From NCBI GenBank assembly GCA_006503475.1, contig RSEH01000059.1, positions 117,191 through 181,190 of the forward strand: DNA of 64,000 bases, read 5' to 3'. The DNA is from Stentor roeselii (Eukaryota > Ciliophora > Heterotrichea > Heterotrichida > Stentoridae). The translations under genes and the position numbers were made by a program. Under the pieces are notes generated by a model, which saw only the letters and a list, made by a program, of their open reading frames with translations, was not told the origin of the DNA and did no database searches. Positions 12,096 to 20,931 of this stretch are shown one piece after another (positions within the stretch are counted from its first letter, which is position 1; every line of letters starts with the position of its first letter).

Positions 12096-13505
12096 ATGTT
12101 TAGAATCCTTTTCTTAGCCACGCTTTCCCTGTGTCAGGATCAACAAGGAGGCTTTGTTTTTTCTCGAGGTTACGCAGACGAGTCATCTCTAATGAAGAAA
12201 TTGACTCCAGTCCTGATGTCGAATTTCATAGTGACTCCTGACGTCTCATTGCAATTTACAACCCGTGACTTTATAACCCAAGTATCAGTAGTTCTCAACA
12301 ACCTGGTAATGAAAGAGTTTATTATCCAGCCATCCAACGTGAACGTTTCTTTCACAAGTCCCCAAAGCATCGGTCTGGGTATCTCGAACTTCACCTGCAA
12401 CATTTACTACAACTACACGGAAGTTGGCTTTGACATCAACAAGGCAGGTTCAGCAATAACGACGTTTTCAGGCTCGATAATGATAATAAACTTGTTAGCT
12501 TACTACAAAAACGGGACATTGTCTTACATGCCAGACTACTCGAACTTTACAATGAAAATCGAGAAATCAAGCACGATCTCTGACTCGATGTCAAGTTCGA
12601 TCATCAGCGAGTCCAACACGAACATGAGGAACTACTGGAACGAGGCACAGAATCAAGAAGTGGTTGTGAAACAAATGGATACTTATATTGATAGTATTCA
12701 GCCTGGAGTTGATTATAATTATATTGTACCTGGAACTTCGATTTATATGAGGGGAGACCTCCAGAGCCCTGGGTTCGAGATTGGAAGTGATTATGTCTCG
12801 ACACAGTTAAATGGAACTTTTGGAGTACTTAAGGGAAAAATTGATTACTCACTTAATCAGGGCTTTAAGCTTCCATATCGTGTCAATGCCCAGAAGTACT
12901 CTGGCATGTCGCAAGTGGTGGTTAGCAATTATACACTTACTAGTTATTTTCAAGCACTTTCGGATTATTATGGAACTGTCAATGCCTCTACTTTACCTTC
13001 AGGGTACCCGAATTATATGACCACTAATAATGGGTATTTCCCTGAACTTTACTCGAAGTATGGAAATGCGAATTTAGGATTAATTGTTACTTTGCCGAAT
13101 AGACCTTTCGCTTTTATCCTGTCGACGGGAATTTTGATTAGAATGAATGTGACGTGTAACTTGCAGGTTAAAACTGGAGGAACTTTTTCTACTGTCGCGA
13201 TTTTCAGCTACTTGTTTGACTATAGCTGTGTTCCGGAAATCACAGGAGGTGTCATCACTGGAGCATGTTACAAGCCTCGACCTATTAAAGTAGGAATCAC
13301 TCAAAATCCTGGAGGAGTTTCAAGTTTAGGCTTCAAGAAGTTTATCGGTGATTTAGTCCAAACGAGTTTCTTTGCAGGTGATTCAAACTACTTCTTCCCA
13401 AAGATTCCTCTCGGTTATCAAAACGGGACAAATATCACTGACTATTACATTGACTACGCGCAAGGTTACTACTCAGTTTCCTACAATCTCAAGATAATTA
13501 GTTAG
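12096..13505 (+). CDS. Secreted BPI/LBP-like lipid-binding protein
   Basis: The product is 469 aa. I chose the ATG at 12096 because it begins a clear signal peptide (MFRILFLATLSLCQD). The mature part has the alternating hydrophobic pattern and features of BPI/LBP/CETP (TULIP) proteins: an N-terminal LTPVLMSNFIVTPDVSLQF, IGLGISNFTCN, and a second half beginning near PGTSIYMRGDL. Many N-glycosylation sequons (NFT, NYT, NGT, NVS) support secretion. The family binds lipids such as lipopolysaccharide, and in a bacterivorous ciliate it could act in phagosomes or defence. The fold assignment is by eye and moderate; the role is inferred. Confidence 0.6.
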   Translation: MFRILFLATLSLCQDQQGGFVFSRGYADESSLMKKLTPVLMSNFIVTPDVSLQFTTRDFITQVSVVLNNLVMKEFIIQPSNVNVSFTSPQSIGLGISNFTCNIYYNYTEVGFDINKAGSAITTFSGSIMIINLLAYYKNGTLSYMPDYSNFTMKIEKSSTISDSMSSSIISESNTNMRNYWNEAQNQEVVVKQMDTYIDSIQPGVDYNYIVPGTSIYMRGDLQSPGFEIGSDYVSTQLNGTFGVLKGKIDYSLNQGFKLPYRVNAQKYSGMSQVVVSNYTLTSYFQALSDYYGTVNASTLPSGYPNYMTTNNGYFPELYSKYGNANLGLIVTLPNRPFAFILSTGILIRMNVTCNLQVKTGGTFSTVAIFSYLFDYSCVPEITGGVITGACYKPRPIKVGITQNPGGVSSLGFKKFIGDLVQTSFFAGDSNYFFPKIPLGYQNGTNITDYYIDYAQGYYSVSYNLKIIS

Positions 13506-13580
13506 TTAATTTAGATCGAAATTACTAAAATCAATGATCTTCTTATTGACTCCTTAAAAAAATCACTTAATTATTTAAAA

Positions 13581-14687
13581 CTAGTTCAATTTCGCGTTTC
13601 CATGTTTTCCACAGTACTTCGTTGAATACCCCTTCGACAACAAATGGTCACAAGTCTTGCAATGTCTGGACCTTCTTGGAGTCAAGTCGCTTTCTCCAAC
13701 AAGGGTGTTGTTCGAAGCGTTTCTCTTGAGTCGCCTTGTTGATAAGTCTCTTGGCGTGATTGACCTTGACTTGCATTTGCGAGTTGGGGACTTTGACAAT
13801 GATTTTCCTTTTGACTTACTTCTGGCTTTCGCTTTAGAGCGACTTCTGGGCAAAGAGACAAGACTTGCATGAGAGTTTTTCGTGAGTTGAAGTCGAAGTT
13901 TCATGTTTTCTTGTCTCAAAGCTTCAATTTCACTAAGTAAGCTTTTTTCTGAATAGGTTTCTGAGGATTGCATCGTTTTGAGACTTGTACTGCTTTTCAA
14001 GATAGACTCAGGCATTTTCTTTGGAGGTTTTAATTCAGATCGATAAGGATTTTCAAAGGGTTGAGTGAAGTTCGCTGCTTGTTGGGCTAAAGACTCGTTA
14101 AAAGACTTGTCTTGAAGAGTTTTATTTAGACTTTCATCATTGTAAAAAGAACTGAAAGAGTCTTTAAGGATTTGAGGTTCAACTTTCACATCTTTCTTAG
14201 TTTTTTCACTGAAATCAGGAGAATCTTCACTGCGGTCAAGAGAATTTTGAATTTTTATCGATTCGTCTTCTAAAGTCCCGATAGACCTGGGACTATGAAG
14301 AGCTTCGAAGTACTCAACTTTATTATTTTTTTCAGTATTTTCAAAAGTTTCAGAGTTTTTCGATAAATTTACTTGTTTCGGCATTTCGAGATGTTTTTCA
14401 TCTTCATGTCCAAAACTCGCAACCATGTCTTCTTCATTCAAATCTTTCAGAACTTTCGGTTGTTTCAATAGCTCCTTTGTGGGCATCATGTAGTTTAAAC
14501 GAGTATCGATTTCTTCTCTTAGTTCCTTTTTGCGGTCTTTTGAAATAGGTGACTTTTCCTGAAAGGCCTTGAGGGGAAGTTCTTCACTAGAGTCTAGATG
14601 AATATCTTTAAGAGCGCCTTTCAATCTTTTTATCTCATCTCGAAGTTTCGAGTTTTCCTGTTGGAGTCTTCCAACCCTTTGAGCCAT
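13581..14687 (-). CDS. Coiled-coil protein with C-terminal Cys/His cluster
   Basis: The product is 368 aa. It starts with a coiled coil (MAQRVGRLQQENSKLRDEIK), followed by a low-complexity Ser/Lys/Glu-rich middle and a second coiled coil near residue 250 (SLLSEIEALRQENMKLRLQL). A basic region rich in SRSK follows, and the last 35 residues carry CKTC...YCGKHG, a possible zinc site. I do not recognise the family. The composition suggests a cytoskeletal or scaffold protein. It converges with the BPI-like gene 75 bp away and is followed upstream by the kinase gene on the same strand. Confidence 0.7.
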   Translation of the reverse strand: MAQRVGRLQQENSKLRDEIKRLKGALKDIHLDSSEELPLKAFQEKSPISKDRKKELREEIDTRLNYMMPTKELLKQPKVLKDLNEEDMVASFGHEDEKHLEMPKQVNLSKNSETFENTEKNNKVEYFEALHSPRSIGTLEDESIKIQNSLDRSEDSPDFSEKTKKDVKVEPQILKDSFSSFYNDESLNKTLQDKSFNESLAQQAANFTQPFENPYRSELKPPKKMPESILKSSTSLKTMQSSETYSEKSLLSEIEALRQENMKLRLQLTKNSHASLVSLPRSRSKAKARSKSKGKSLSKSPTRKCKSRSITPRDLSTRRLKRNASNNTLVGESDLTPRRSRHCKTCDHLLSKGYSTKYCGKHGNAKLN

Positions 14688-14705
14688 TATTAAGGTTTAA
14701 TGTGA

Positions 14706-15470
14706 TTAACTAAAAAAACTATGAGAAAAAACTGTTTCAATCGCTGGGCGGTTAGACGGTTCTTGACTCACCATTTCTTCTATCAATTTTACTGCTTCTG
14801 AGTCAAGACCTGGGAAGTCTGGATGTGATTTTTTAGTCAAAGCTTCTAAACCCACCCAAAAAGCTTCAGGACGAGTTTTGAATGTGAATGTGTTTGGAAA
14901 GGCTTCTTTGTTACGTGAACAAGGCACCTTGCCCACCATCAGAGCTGTCAGGCAAATGCCCAGACTGAAAATGTCAGCCTTTTTACCGTCGTAGTTCCGA
15001 AATTGCCTTTCGTGTGAGTTGTACTCTGAAGTTCCTCTCACTGACTTGATAGGATTTTTAGAAGAGCAGGCATGCCCGAAGTCAAGAAGTTTTATAGTGC
15101 CTTCTGAGTTTCGCACGAAATTCGAGAGTTTTAAGTCTAAGTGGCAGATTTCTTTAGAATGTAGATACTCGATTGACTTGCACATTTGAAAAAAATCGCT
15201 TTGGAGAGACTCGGTACTTTTAAAGGGATTACCTGTGTTGATATCGCCAAGTTCACAGAATTCCATTGAGTAAGTCTTGGAGGATAGTTGTTTGAAGGGT
15301 TTTATTATGTGGTCGTTTTCGCATTTTTGGAGGATTGAAAATTCTTGAGAAATGTTGTAGTTTGCTTCTTTTATTATCTGCTTCGTGTCTTGGGTCGTGA
15401 TGAGGAAAATTTTTGATTGGCAGGGTGTTGGTGGGGTAATTTCTGAGATTTGATGATATTCTTGACTCAT
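14706..15470 (-). CDS. Small Ser/Thr protein kinase with degenerate glycine loop
   Basis: The product is 254 aa, about the size of a bare kinase domain. It has a candidate beta3 lysine at K34 (QIIK), an alpha-C glutamate at E43, the catalytic loop HLDLKLSN (110-117; D112 and N117 present, the usual Arg of HRD is Leu), DFG at 130-132, and GTSEYNSHE in the APE position. ADIFSLGICLTALMVGKVPC is a typical F-helix. No GxGxxG loop is visible at the N-terminus. The key Lys, Glu, Asp and Asn remain, so activity is possible. HLD with Leu points away from RD kinases. The substrate is unknown. Confidence 0.85.
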   Translation of the reverse strand: MSQEYHQISEITPPTPCQSKIFLITTQDTKQIIKEANYNISQEFSILQKCENDHIIKPFKQLSSKTYSMEFCELGDINTGNPFKSTESLQSDFFQMCKSIEYLHSKEICHLDLKLSNFVRNSEGTIKLLDFGHACSSKNPIKSVRGTSEYNSHERQFRNYDGKKADIFSLGICLTALMVGKVPCSRNKEAFPNTFTFKTRPEAFWVGLEALTKKSHPDFPGLDSEAVKLIEEMVSQEPSNRPAIETVFSHSFFS

Positions 15471-15780
15471 GGAAATATATTATAATAGGCTTTAGAAAAT
15501 GATTGTAAATTGAATATTTTGTAGATAATTAACACAGAATTATTTATTTTTTGAAGAATTGATGGATTTGAGGTGGTTTTAGAGACGGTTATGGTTTTTT
15601 TTAATAACTGACAAGTAATCAATATTTATCCTGGTATAAAACAAAATGTATTTATTCAGAATTTTAGAAGTGCTCAATTTTTTAGAGACTCGTGATTGAA
15701 CAAGTAAAGGATATTTTGATGACTCTATTCAAGAATTTCCTGGTTTAAAGATATAAATAAACCTGTACCATCTAATATAA
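15471..15780. other. Divergent intergenic region
   Basis: This 310 bp interval lies between the divergent kinase and CCT-motif starts. It is AT-rich. I see no gene, repeat or recognisable element. Confidence 0.5.
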
Positions 15781-16296
15781 ATGCTCAAAACTCACCTAGA
15801 CGACGAGTTAGCTTTCTTCTTAGCAGAAGATCTACAGTGTGAGCATTTTTATCCTAACCCTATCCGAAAGAATTCATTTATTGACCTACTAACTCCTCCA
15901 TCAGGTATTCCTAAAGATGCATCGATCGAAATTCATACGGACTTGTCAGACTGGGAACTGCCCGAAGTGCCCAGTATCCGTCTTGAACTGTGTCCTCAAG
16001 AAATCAATGTAGAAGACCTGCTTGACCTTCAATGTCCTAAAAAACCAGAAATCAAGGTTAGTGTAACAATCGCTAAACCTTCTCCATCTCTTATTGGGAC
16101 TTTGACCCTCGAGCAACGAAAGGAAAAAATAGAGAAATACTTAGCAAAAAGGAAGAAAAGAACCTGGCAAAAGCGAATTTACTACGACTGCAGGAAAAAA
16201 GTAGCAGATAAACGATTAAGAATCAAGGGAAGGTTTGTGACGAAAGACCAGGTGATAAGCAAATTCGGTGCTGATGCATTAAAAAATTTATTGTAA
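15781..16296 (+). CDS. CCT-motif protein (CONSTANS/TOC1-type)
   Basis: The product is 171 aa. Residues about 111-154 match the CCT motif: EQRKEKIEKYLAKRKKR, then IYYDCRKKVADKRLRIKGRF, the pattern R..ki.rY..KRk.R.f.KkirY..RK..A..R.RikGRFv. In plants CCT domains act in nuclear localisation and in binding NF-Y-type partners and DNA. The 110 N-terminal residues are acidic and Pro-rich, as in an activation segment, and carry no B-box. It is probably a transcription regulator. The motif call is strong; the target genes are unknown. Confidence 0.88.
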   Translation: MLKTHLDDELAFFLAEDLQCEHFYPNPIRKNSFIDLLTPPSGIPKDASIEIHTDLSDWELPEVPSIRLELCPQEINVEDLLDLQCPKKPEIKVSVTIAKPSPSLIGTLTLEQRKEKIEKYLAKRKKRTWQKRIYYDCRKKVADKRLRIKGRFVTKDQVISKFGADALKNLL

Positions 16297-16335
16297 GTAA
16301 CATTAGTTATTTACTATTGCGATTAATAAACCATA

Positions 16336-18012
16336 ATGATCAGGAACAACAGTCCTGAGCCTTTTTCATATAACCGAAAGCCATCAAACCGCCGAGTAAA
16401 AAGTGAAGTCCCCGATTTCTTCTACGACAAATCCACTAAAAAAGACCCAAAACAATCTTTTTTACAAGTAAGTTTCAACGTTTCAAAGTTTTCTAACAGT
16501 CCCGATTCACTTCTAACAAAACATCGCGAAATAATCTTAGACCTTCTGAAAGTCGCTGTGAATGTCAGCGACGAGACCTGGCTTAAACTAAAAGAAATCA
16601 CTCAAGTCCCAGACTTACTGACAGACGTGATTTACAGAAAGATCCGAGGCGACTTAATTTCAAACATTTCAAAAAATAAACAAAAAGAACAACTCGTTGA
16701 ATACCGAAAGTTTACTTCAAACTTACAGACTCAATTGATGAATGCGAAAAAGTCTAATGATGAGTTGACAAATATGTTACTTTCTGTTGAGGTTCAACAA
16801 AAACTGAATGTAAAATTTAAATAGAGAGATTTAAATGAATCGATCAGTCTTATTACTAGTATCAACTCGTCAAAACCGACACATCCTGCGAAAAAAAGGT
16901 CAGGATTCGCTTCAAGACTTGAATATGAAAAAATTTTACATGTCGCTCAAGTCGCAAGGGACCAGGACGGGTTAAAAGTTTTGTGTGAAGAGGTTAGAAG
17001 AAGTGTCTTAGCTGATAATGTTATTGTTTTAACACCCAATGCCCAAAATACCTACTTTTCAGGGATAATTAACGGAGATAATGTAAAAATTTCAGCAAAA
17101 GCTACAGTTTTATCTACGATTTTTCACTCTGGTCAGTCAATATCAGCGAAATCAGGAGATACGAGTTTCGATCCCCGCATCCAGCAGGTGTTAAAAACGA
17201 AAATAAAGGCTTTTTCATCAGGAGTCCTTTCAGATCACTTAGGACATAAAATCGGACTGCTTTTAATAATTCGAAAAAGACCTGAATTGCATTTTGAACG
17301 TGAACTTCCAAATATTCTCAACATTTTTTCTCTTTTTATCGTTCGGTGGAAGCTTTATAAAGACTCTTTGAAATATGAAGAAAGAATTGAACAGCTCTTG
17401 GAAGCTGCTAATGAAATGCTGAACTCTAAGATATTGAGTGGCTTGTTGGGAAAATTGGGTGCTAGACTTCCTAGTATGTTTGGATGTGAAAGAGCGAATA
17501 TTTTGATGTTTGACTATGAAAGGAATAACTTGTTTCGCAAGATTAGTGAAACGAGTTATGATAATTTCCCGATTTTTCATGGACTTAGTGGACATTGTGT
17601 TAATACGAAAAAACCCATCATTTGTAATGAAGTACTTGCTGAAAGACTGTTTAATAAGGAAATGGATGACCCTCTTGGAGATAATACTAGAAGTATATTG
17701 TCTGTACCGCTTTTTAGTAAAGTTTATGAAGACATTCCTGAAGCTGTTTTGCAGATCATTAATAAAGTTGACGGAGCGTACTTTAATTTAGTGGATCAAG
17801 AAAATTTGATGAATCTCTCTAAAATGGCAACTAATTGTTTGATTGTTTTGAAATTTTCCCAAATGTCCGCAAGCATGATCGACCTTTTAAAAAAACTCGA
17901 AGAATCAATGGAAAGAATCCACCACGAGATGAATGCAAGACAATACGATTTCGGTTCAGTAAAATCAAGTATCGCGATGTTTAAAGGTTTCATTTCCCAA
18001 CATTTCAGCTAA
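16336..18012 (+). CDS. GAF-domain protein
   Basis: An in-frame TAG at 16822 is removed by a 15-nt intron (16810-16824), giving a single 553-aa protein. The N-terminal 160 residues are basic, then helical. Two GAF-like modules follow: a degenerate one around 17000-17330, and a clearer one around 17440-17810 with GLSGHCVNTKKPIICNEV, then SILSVPLF and AVLQIINK, the classic GAF core. A C-terminal helix follows. GAF domains bind cyclic nucleotides or other small ligands and often sit in phosphodiesterases. No catalytic domain is present, so it may be a ligand-binding adaptor. The ligand cannot be told from sequence. Confidence 0.82.
16810..16824 (+). other. 15-nt intron in GAF gene
   Basis: GTAAAATTTAAATAG. 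It is phase 0; removal joins QQKLN to RDLNESISL in the same frame. Confidence 0.9.
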
Positions 18013-18045
18013 TCTTTTATCCCATTTTAAAATAATAACCAAAAT

Positions 18046-19467
18046 ATGAGTCTTCAAAGAACATCTCCAGTCGACTTCAAAATCCAGTCATATCTTCAAA
18101 GACCAGGAAAACTCGATCATCAAGATTTCTTGAGCACGATAATCGAATCGTTTGAATCCTTCAAGTCCTCCTCAGAGACCTTCAAAAAGACGTATCTTTT
18201 AAGTTCTTCTCAAGAAATAGTGACCTTCCAACACGGTTCTTACGAAAACAATCCAATCACCAGTCCAAAAAATTCATTCAAACCTTCTACCCCGTCAATT
18301 CAAGAAATTATAGAAATTAAAGAAGTCAAAAGCCACCCCATGCAATTAAAAATTGAGGAAAACTTGAAAAAAATCAATGAAAATCAGCCATCCTCCGCAT
18401 TGGGCAACAGCAAAGGACCTGCAGGAAACTTAAAAATAGAAAAAAATTCTTCTGTGAATTCGAAGCAAAAAGAATTCATTTTACCAGCTTCTAAGACTCG
18501 ACAAGTCACTTCAAATGAGGTGAAAAGTCCTCAGGTAAGTCAGTTAAAACCTGTAGAAACAAATGAAGGTCCTCAAAAGATCTCAAAAAATATTGAAAAA
18601 ATTTCAGATACTGAAGAACAGTTAAAACAAGTAAGAGAAAAGAGAAACAACGATTTTTTAAATTCACGAAAAGATGTAGAAAACTTTAAAATTCAGAAGG
18701 TTCCGATTCAAAAGGAAAATTCTTCAGTATCAAATTTTTTGGTTTCAAGTCAAACATCTGAGAAACTTCCAAAAGTAAATAAAGTTAATTTCGATGAACA
18801 AAAGGACTTGGTAAAAAATATTCCAATTAAATCTGATCCTCTGCCTACTCCAACAATGGTTAAACCTGCACCGATAAAAAAAGTAGAGATTTCTAACTCA
18901 AAAGCAAATCCTCAACATATCAAAGAACCAAATTCTCATTCAAACATGAAGCCTTCCTTCAAGGCTAACTTCAATCAAGATAAATATAATCCTCTGCCAA
19001 AAGTACCTGAAAAAAAAGATACAAAGAAAGAAATTCCTTTACCATTGCCTGCGACTCCAGTTTTGAATCAACGTGTTGAAGAAGTCAAAAGTAAAAGAAA
19101 ACCGAGAGGTTGTCATTTTAATAGTTTTATTGAAATGCCAGCTCCTGTATCAGCGAGAAGAGAACCAGGATTAGTCGTTGATGAAATGTCTTATGAGAAC
19201 CTTTTGGAACTTGATAGACATAATTATGATAAAGGAAATGGATTTGATTTTGATACTTTGTCGTTTTTGAATCAGTATAAATTTGAAGCTAGAGCCCAGG
19301 ATGTTGCCAATTGTAATGTTTGTCAGGAGAATTTGGAAAATGGACAAAATGTGACTTGTTTGAAGTGTGGACATGTTTTTCATTATGATTGCATTTATGA
19401 GTGGCTAAGTAGGAAAAAAAAGTGCTCTTATAATTGTGATTTGAGTCAAGAAGACTTTTTTACGTAA
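18046..19467 (+). CDS. RING-H2 finger protein with long disordered N-terminus
   Basis: The product is 473 aa. Residues 1-370 are low-complexity, rich in Lys, Ser, Pro, Asn and Glu, and probably disordered. The C-terminus (about 423-464) is a RING-H2: CNVC, CLKCGHVFHYDC, WLSRKKKC, with the last CxxxC spaced by three instead of two residues. A conserved-looking segment lies just before it (SYENLLELDRHNYDKGNGFD). It is a probable E3 ubiquitin ligase. It follows the GAF gene by 33 bp on the same strand. Confidence 0.85.
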   Translation: MSLQRTSPVDFKIQSYLQRPGKLDHQDFLSTIIESFESFKSSSETFKKTYLLSSSQEIVTFQHGSYENNPITSPKNSFKPSTPSIQEIIEIKEVKSHPMQLKIEENLKKINENQPSSALGNSKGPAGNLKIEKNSSVNSKQKEFILPASKTRQVTSNEVKSPQVSQLKPVETNEGPQKISKNIEKISDTEEQLKQVREKRNNDFLNSRKDVENFKIQKVPIQKENSSVSNFLVSSQTSEKLPKVNKVNFDEQKDLVKNIPIKSDPLPTPTMVKPAPIKKVEISNSKANPQHIKEPNSHSNMKPSFKANFNQDKYNPLPKVPEKKDTKKEIPLPLPATPVLNQRVEEVKSKRKPRGCHFNSFIEMPAPVSARREPGLVVDEMSYENLLELDRHNYDKGNGFDFDTLSFLNQYKFEARAQDVANCNVCQENLENGQNVTCLKCGHVFHYDCIYEWLSRKKKCSYNCDLSQEDFFT

Positions 19468-20215
19468 TAAATTGGCGGATAAGATTATTGGGTATTTCTA
19501 GGGATATATAATTATTATGTTGGGTTAGGTTTTCTTCAATATGATAATTAAACAAGTATGATTCTTTATTGAATCTTCAACTTCACTTATAGATTCTAAG
19601 ATTTTTTACTTGATTAAAAATATATAAGTAAGTCAACTTTTAGCCATTTTTTAGTGGATATAATAATTACTCTGGTAGCATGGAAGTCTCCCTGAGAGGG
19701 AGACTTAAAAATTTGCTAAGGTCTGAGTCAAGCCATGCTACAGTGATTATTCCCTTAGCAAAACGACGAAGACTTGATCTTCATCAAAATCCAGAGAGAG
19801 AAAGAAACAACCGGCTTAGTTAAATAAATATTTTATTAGTTTGTCTTTTCTTACTAGTCGAATTCTTCACTCCTCACCCTAAATCTGTGTTAAAGTCTCT
19901 TTATCCTCCGCATACACATAAAAATTCAGGTTTTCAACACCTTGAACCTATACAAAACAATTGAAAGTCATCAAGTCTCTTATCTTTGAATAAGAATCAT
20001 GTTTAAATGATTGATTTTTGAATAAAGTCCCTTCACTATTCTATAATTTCCCGATGATTAAAAATTAGATAATCAATTCAATTAGTCCAAACCCTTTTGT
20101 TATTGAAGCAGACTTGATAAACCGTTCATGTAAAAAATTTTCAATCTTTCAATTGAAACCCTACCAAGTCCACCAAATAAACATTCTAAAACTTTCATCA
20201 TACCTCGAATAAATA
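19468..20215. other. Intergenic region holding a candidate structured RNA
   Basis: This 748 bp interval lies between two plus-strand genes and holds no protein gene I can support. Bases 19663-19782 contain several long complementary arms, described separately. The rest is AT-rich. Confidence 0.6.
19663..19782 (+). ncRNA. Candidate structured RNA with pseudoknot
   Basis: Four sets of complementary arms lie within 120 nt. Stem A pairs 19663-19683 with 19733-19750, including 8 perfect bp TAGCATGG/CCATGCTA. Hairpin B inside it is AAGTCTCCC (19684-19692) with GGGAGACTT (19698-19706) and a 5-nt loop. TTTGCTAAGG (19712-19721), inside stem A, pairs perfectly with CCTTAGCAAA (19753-19762) outside it, forming an H-type pseudoknot. 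A short hairpin GAAGA/TCTTC follows at 19768-19782. The strand is not proven, since the complement folds equally. I found no match to tRNA, 5S, U1-U6, or a telomerase template. It could instead be a DNA-level inverted repeat. Confidence 0.4.
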
Positions 20216-20923
20216 ATGACACAAGCAAGTATCATCCTAATAGCAACTTTCCCCGACATAACAATAGAAAAGTGGAAAATAAAGGAAGATTCCAGCTCAA
20301 AACAAGTAAAATACTTCAAATCCCTCAATATCGAAAAATATTTACCAAAGTTACAACATGAGTTTAACTTCCTATCATCCCAAGCCGAAAGCGGCTGTTT
20401 CAGCCGTGTGTTGAACGAAATAACATCAGAAACCTGTTACAGTTATTCAACTGAAATCCACGAAAACATCTTAAAACATTCCCTGGGCTATTTAAAGTTC
20501 AGTACCCAATCAGTTCTACATTTTTTCGAATTCGCGTTGGACATCTACGAAAGGTCTCTCGACTCTTTTAAAATCAACTGGTTCGACCCATCATTAATAG
20601 CAATAAAATCAGAAACCAGTTTCATTTTAACAGACCTTCCATCAAAATACCTTCTTCCAGACCAAAAGTACTTGCCTTACAACTTTTCAAGGAAAGAGTC
20701 AAATTTCCAGAAATGTTTTTTTTCCGTCGGAATGATTGCCTTAGAAATGCTTGGAGAGGACATCGAAGGACTTCAAATCAAAAACGCAGCTTTTTTGATA
20801 GAAAAGAAGATTCGAAAACTTAATATTTCAAATTCTTTGAAGAACCATTTAAAGGGAATATTTTGTGAAGGCAACTCTAAATACAGGACTTGTGAAGATT
20901 TTAAGAGAAAGCTTTTGGTATAA
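20216..20923 (+). CDS. Probable pseudokinase (degenerate kinase C-lobe)
   Basis: The product is 235 aa. WFDPSLIAIKSETSFILTDL occupies the place of the catalytic loop and DFG strand (compare HxxLKPxNIxx...KLxDFG), with the catalytic Asp and DFG Gly absent. YLLPDQKYLPY resembles the APE segment, and FSVGMIALEMLGE is a typical kinase F-helix. The N-terminal lobe is short and unrecognised. The kinase fold is inferred and catalysis is unlikely. The next gene starts 8 bp after its stop, but no 15-nt intron joins them. Confidence 0.55.
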   Translation: MTQASIILIATFPDITIEKWKIKEDSSSKQVKYFKSLNIEKYLPKLQHEFNFLSSQAESGCFSRVLNEITSETCYSYSTEIHENILKHSLGYLKFSTQSVLHFFEFALDIYERSLDSFKINWFDPSLIAIKSETSFILTDLPSKYLLPDQKYLPYNFSRKESNFQKCFFSVGMIALEMLGEDIEGLQIKNAAFLIEKKIRKLNISNSLKNHLKGIFCEGNSKYRTCEDFKRKLLV

Positions 20924-20931
20924 TTTTATAA

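Noticed and set aside
19663-19782. Telomerase RNA
   Set aside because: It has a pseudoknot, but no template for a TGTTAGGG-type repeat is present on either strand.
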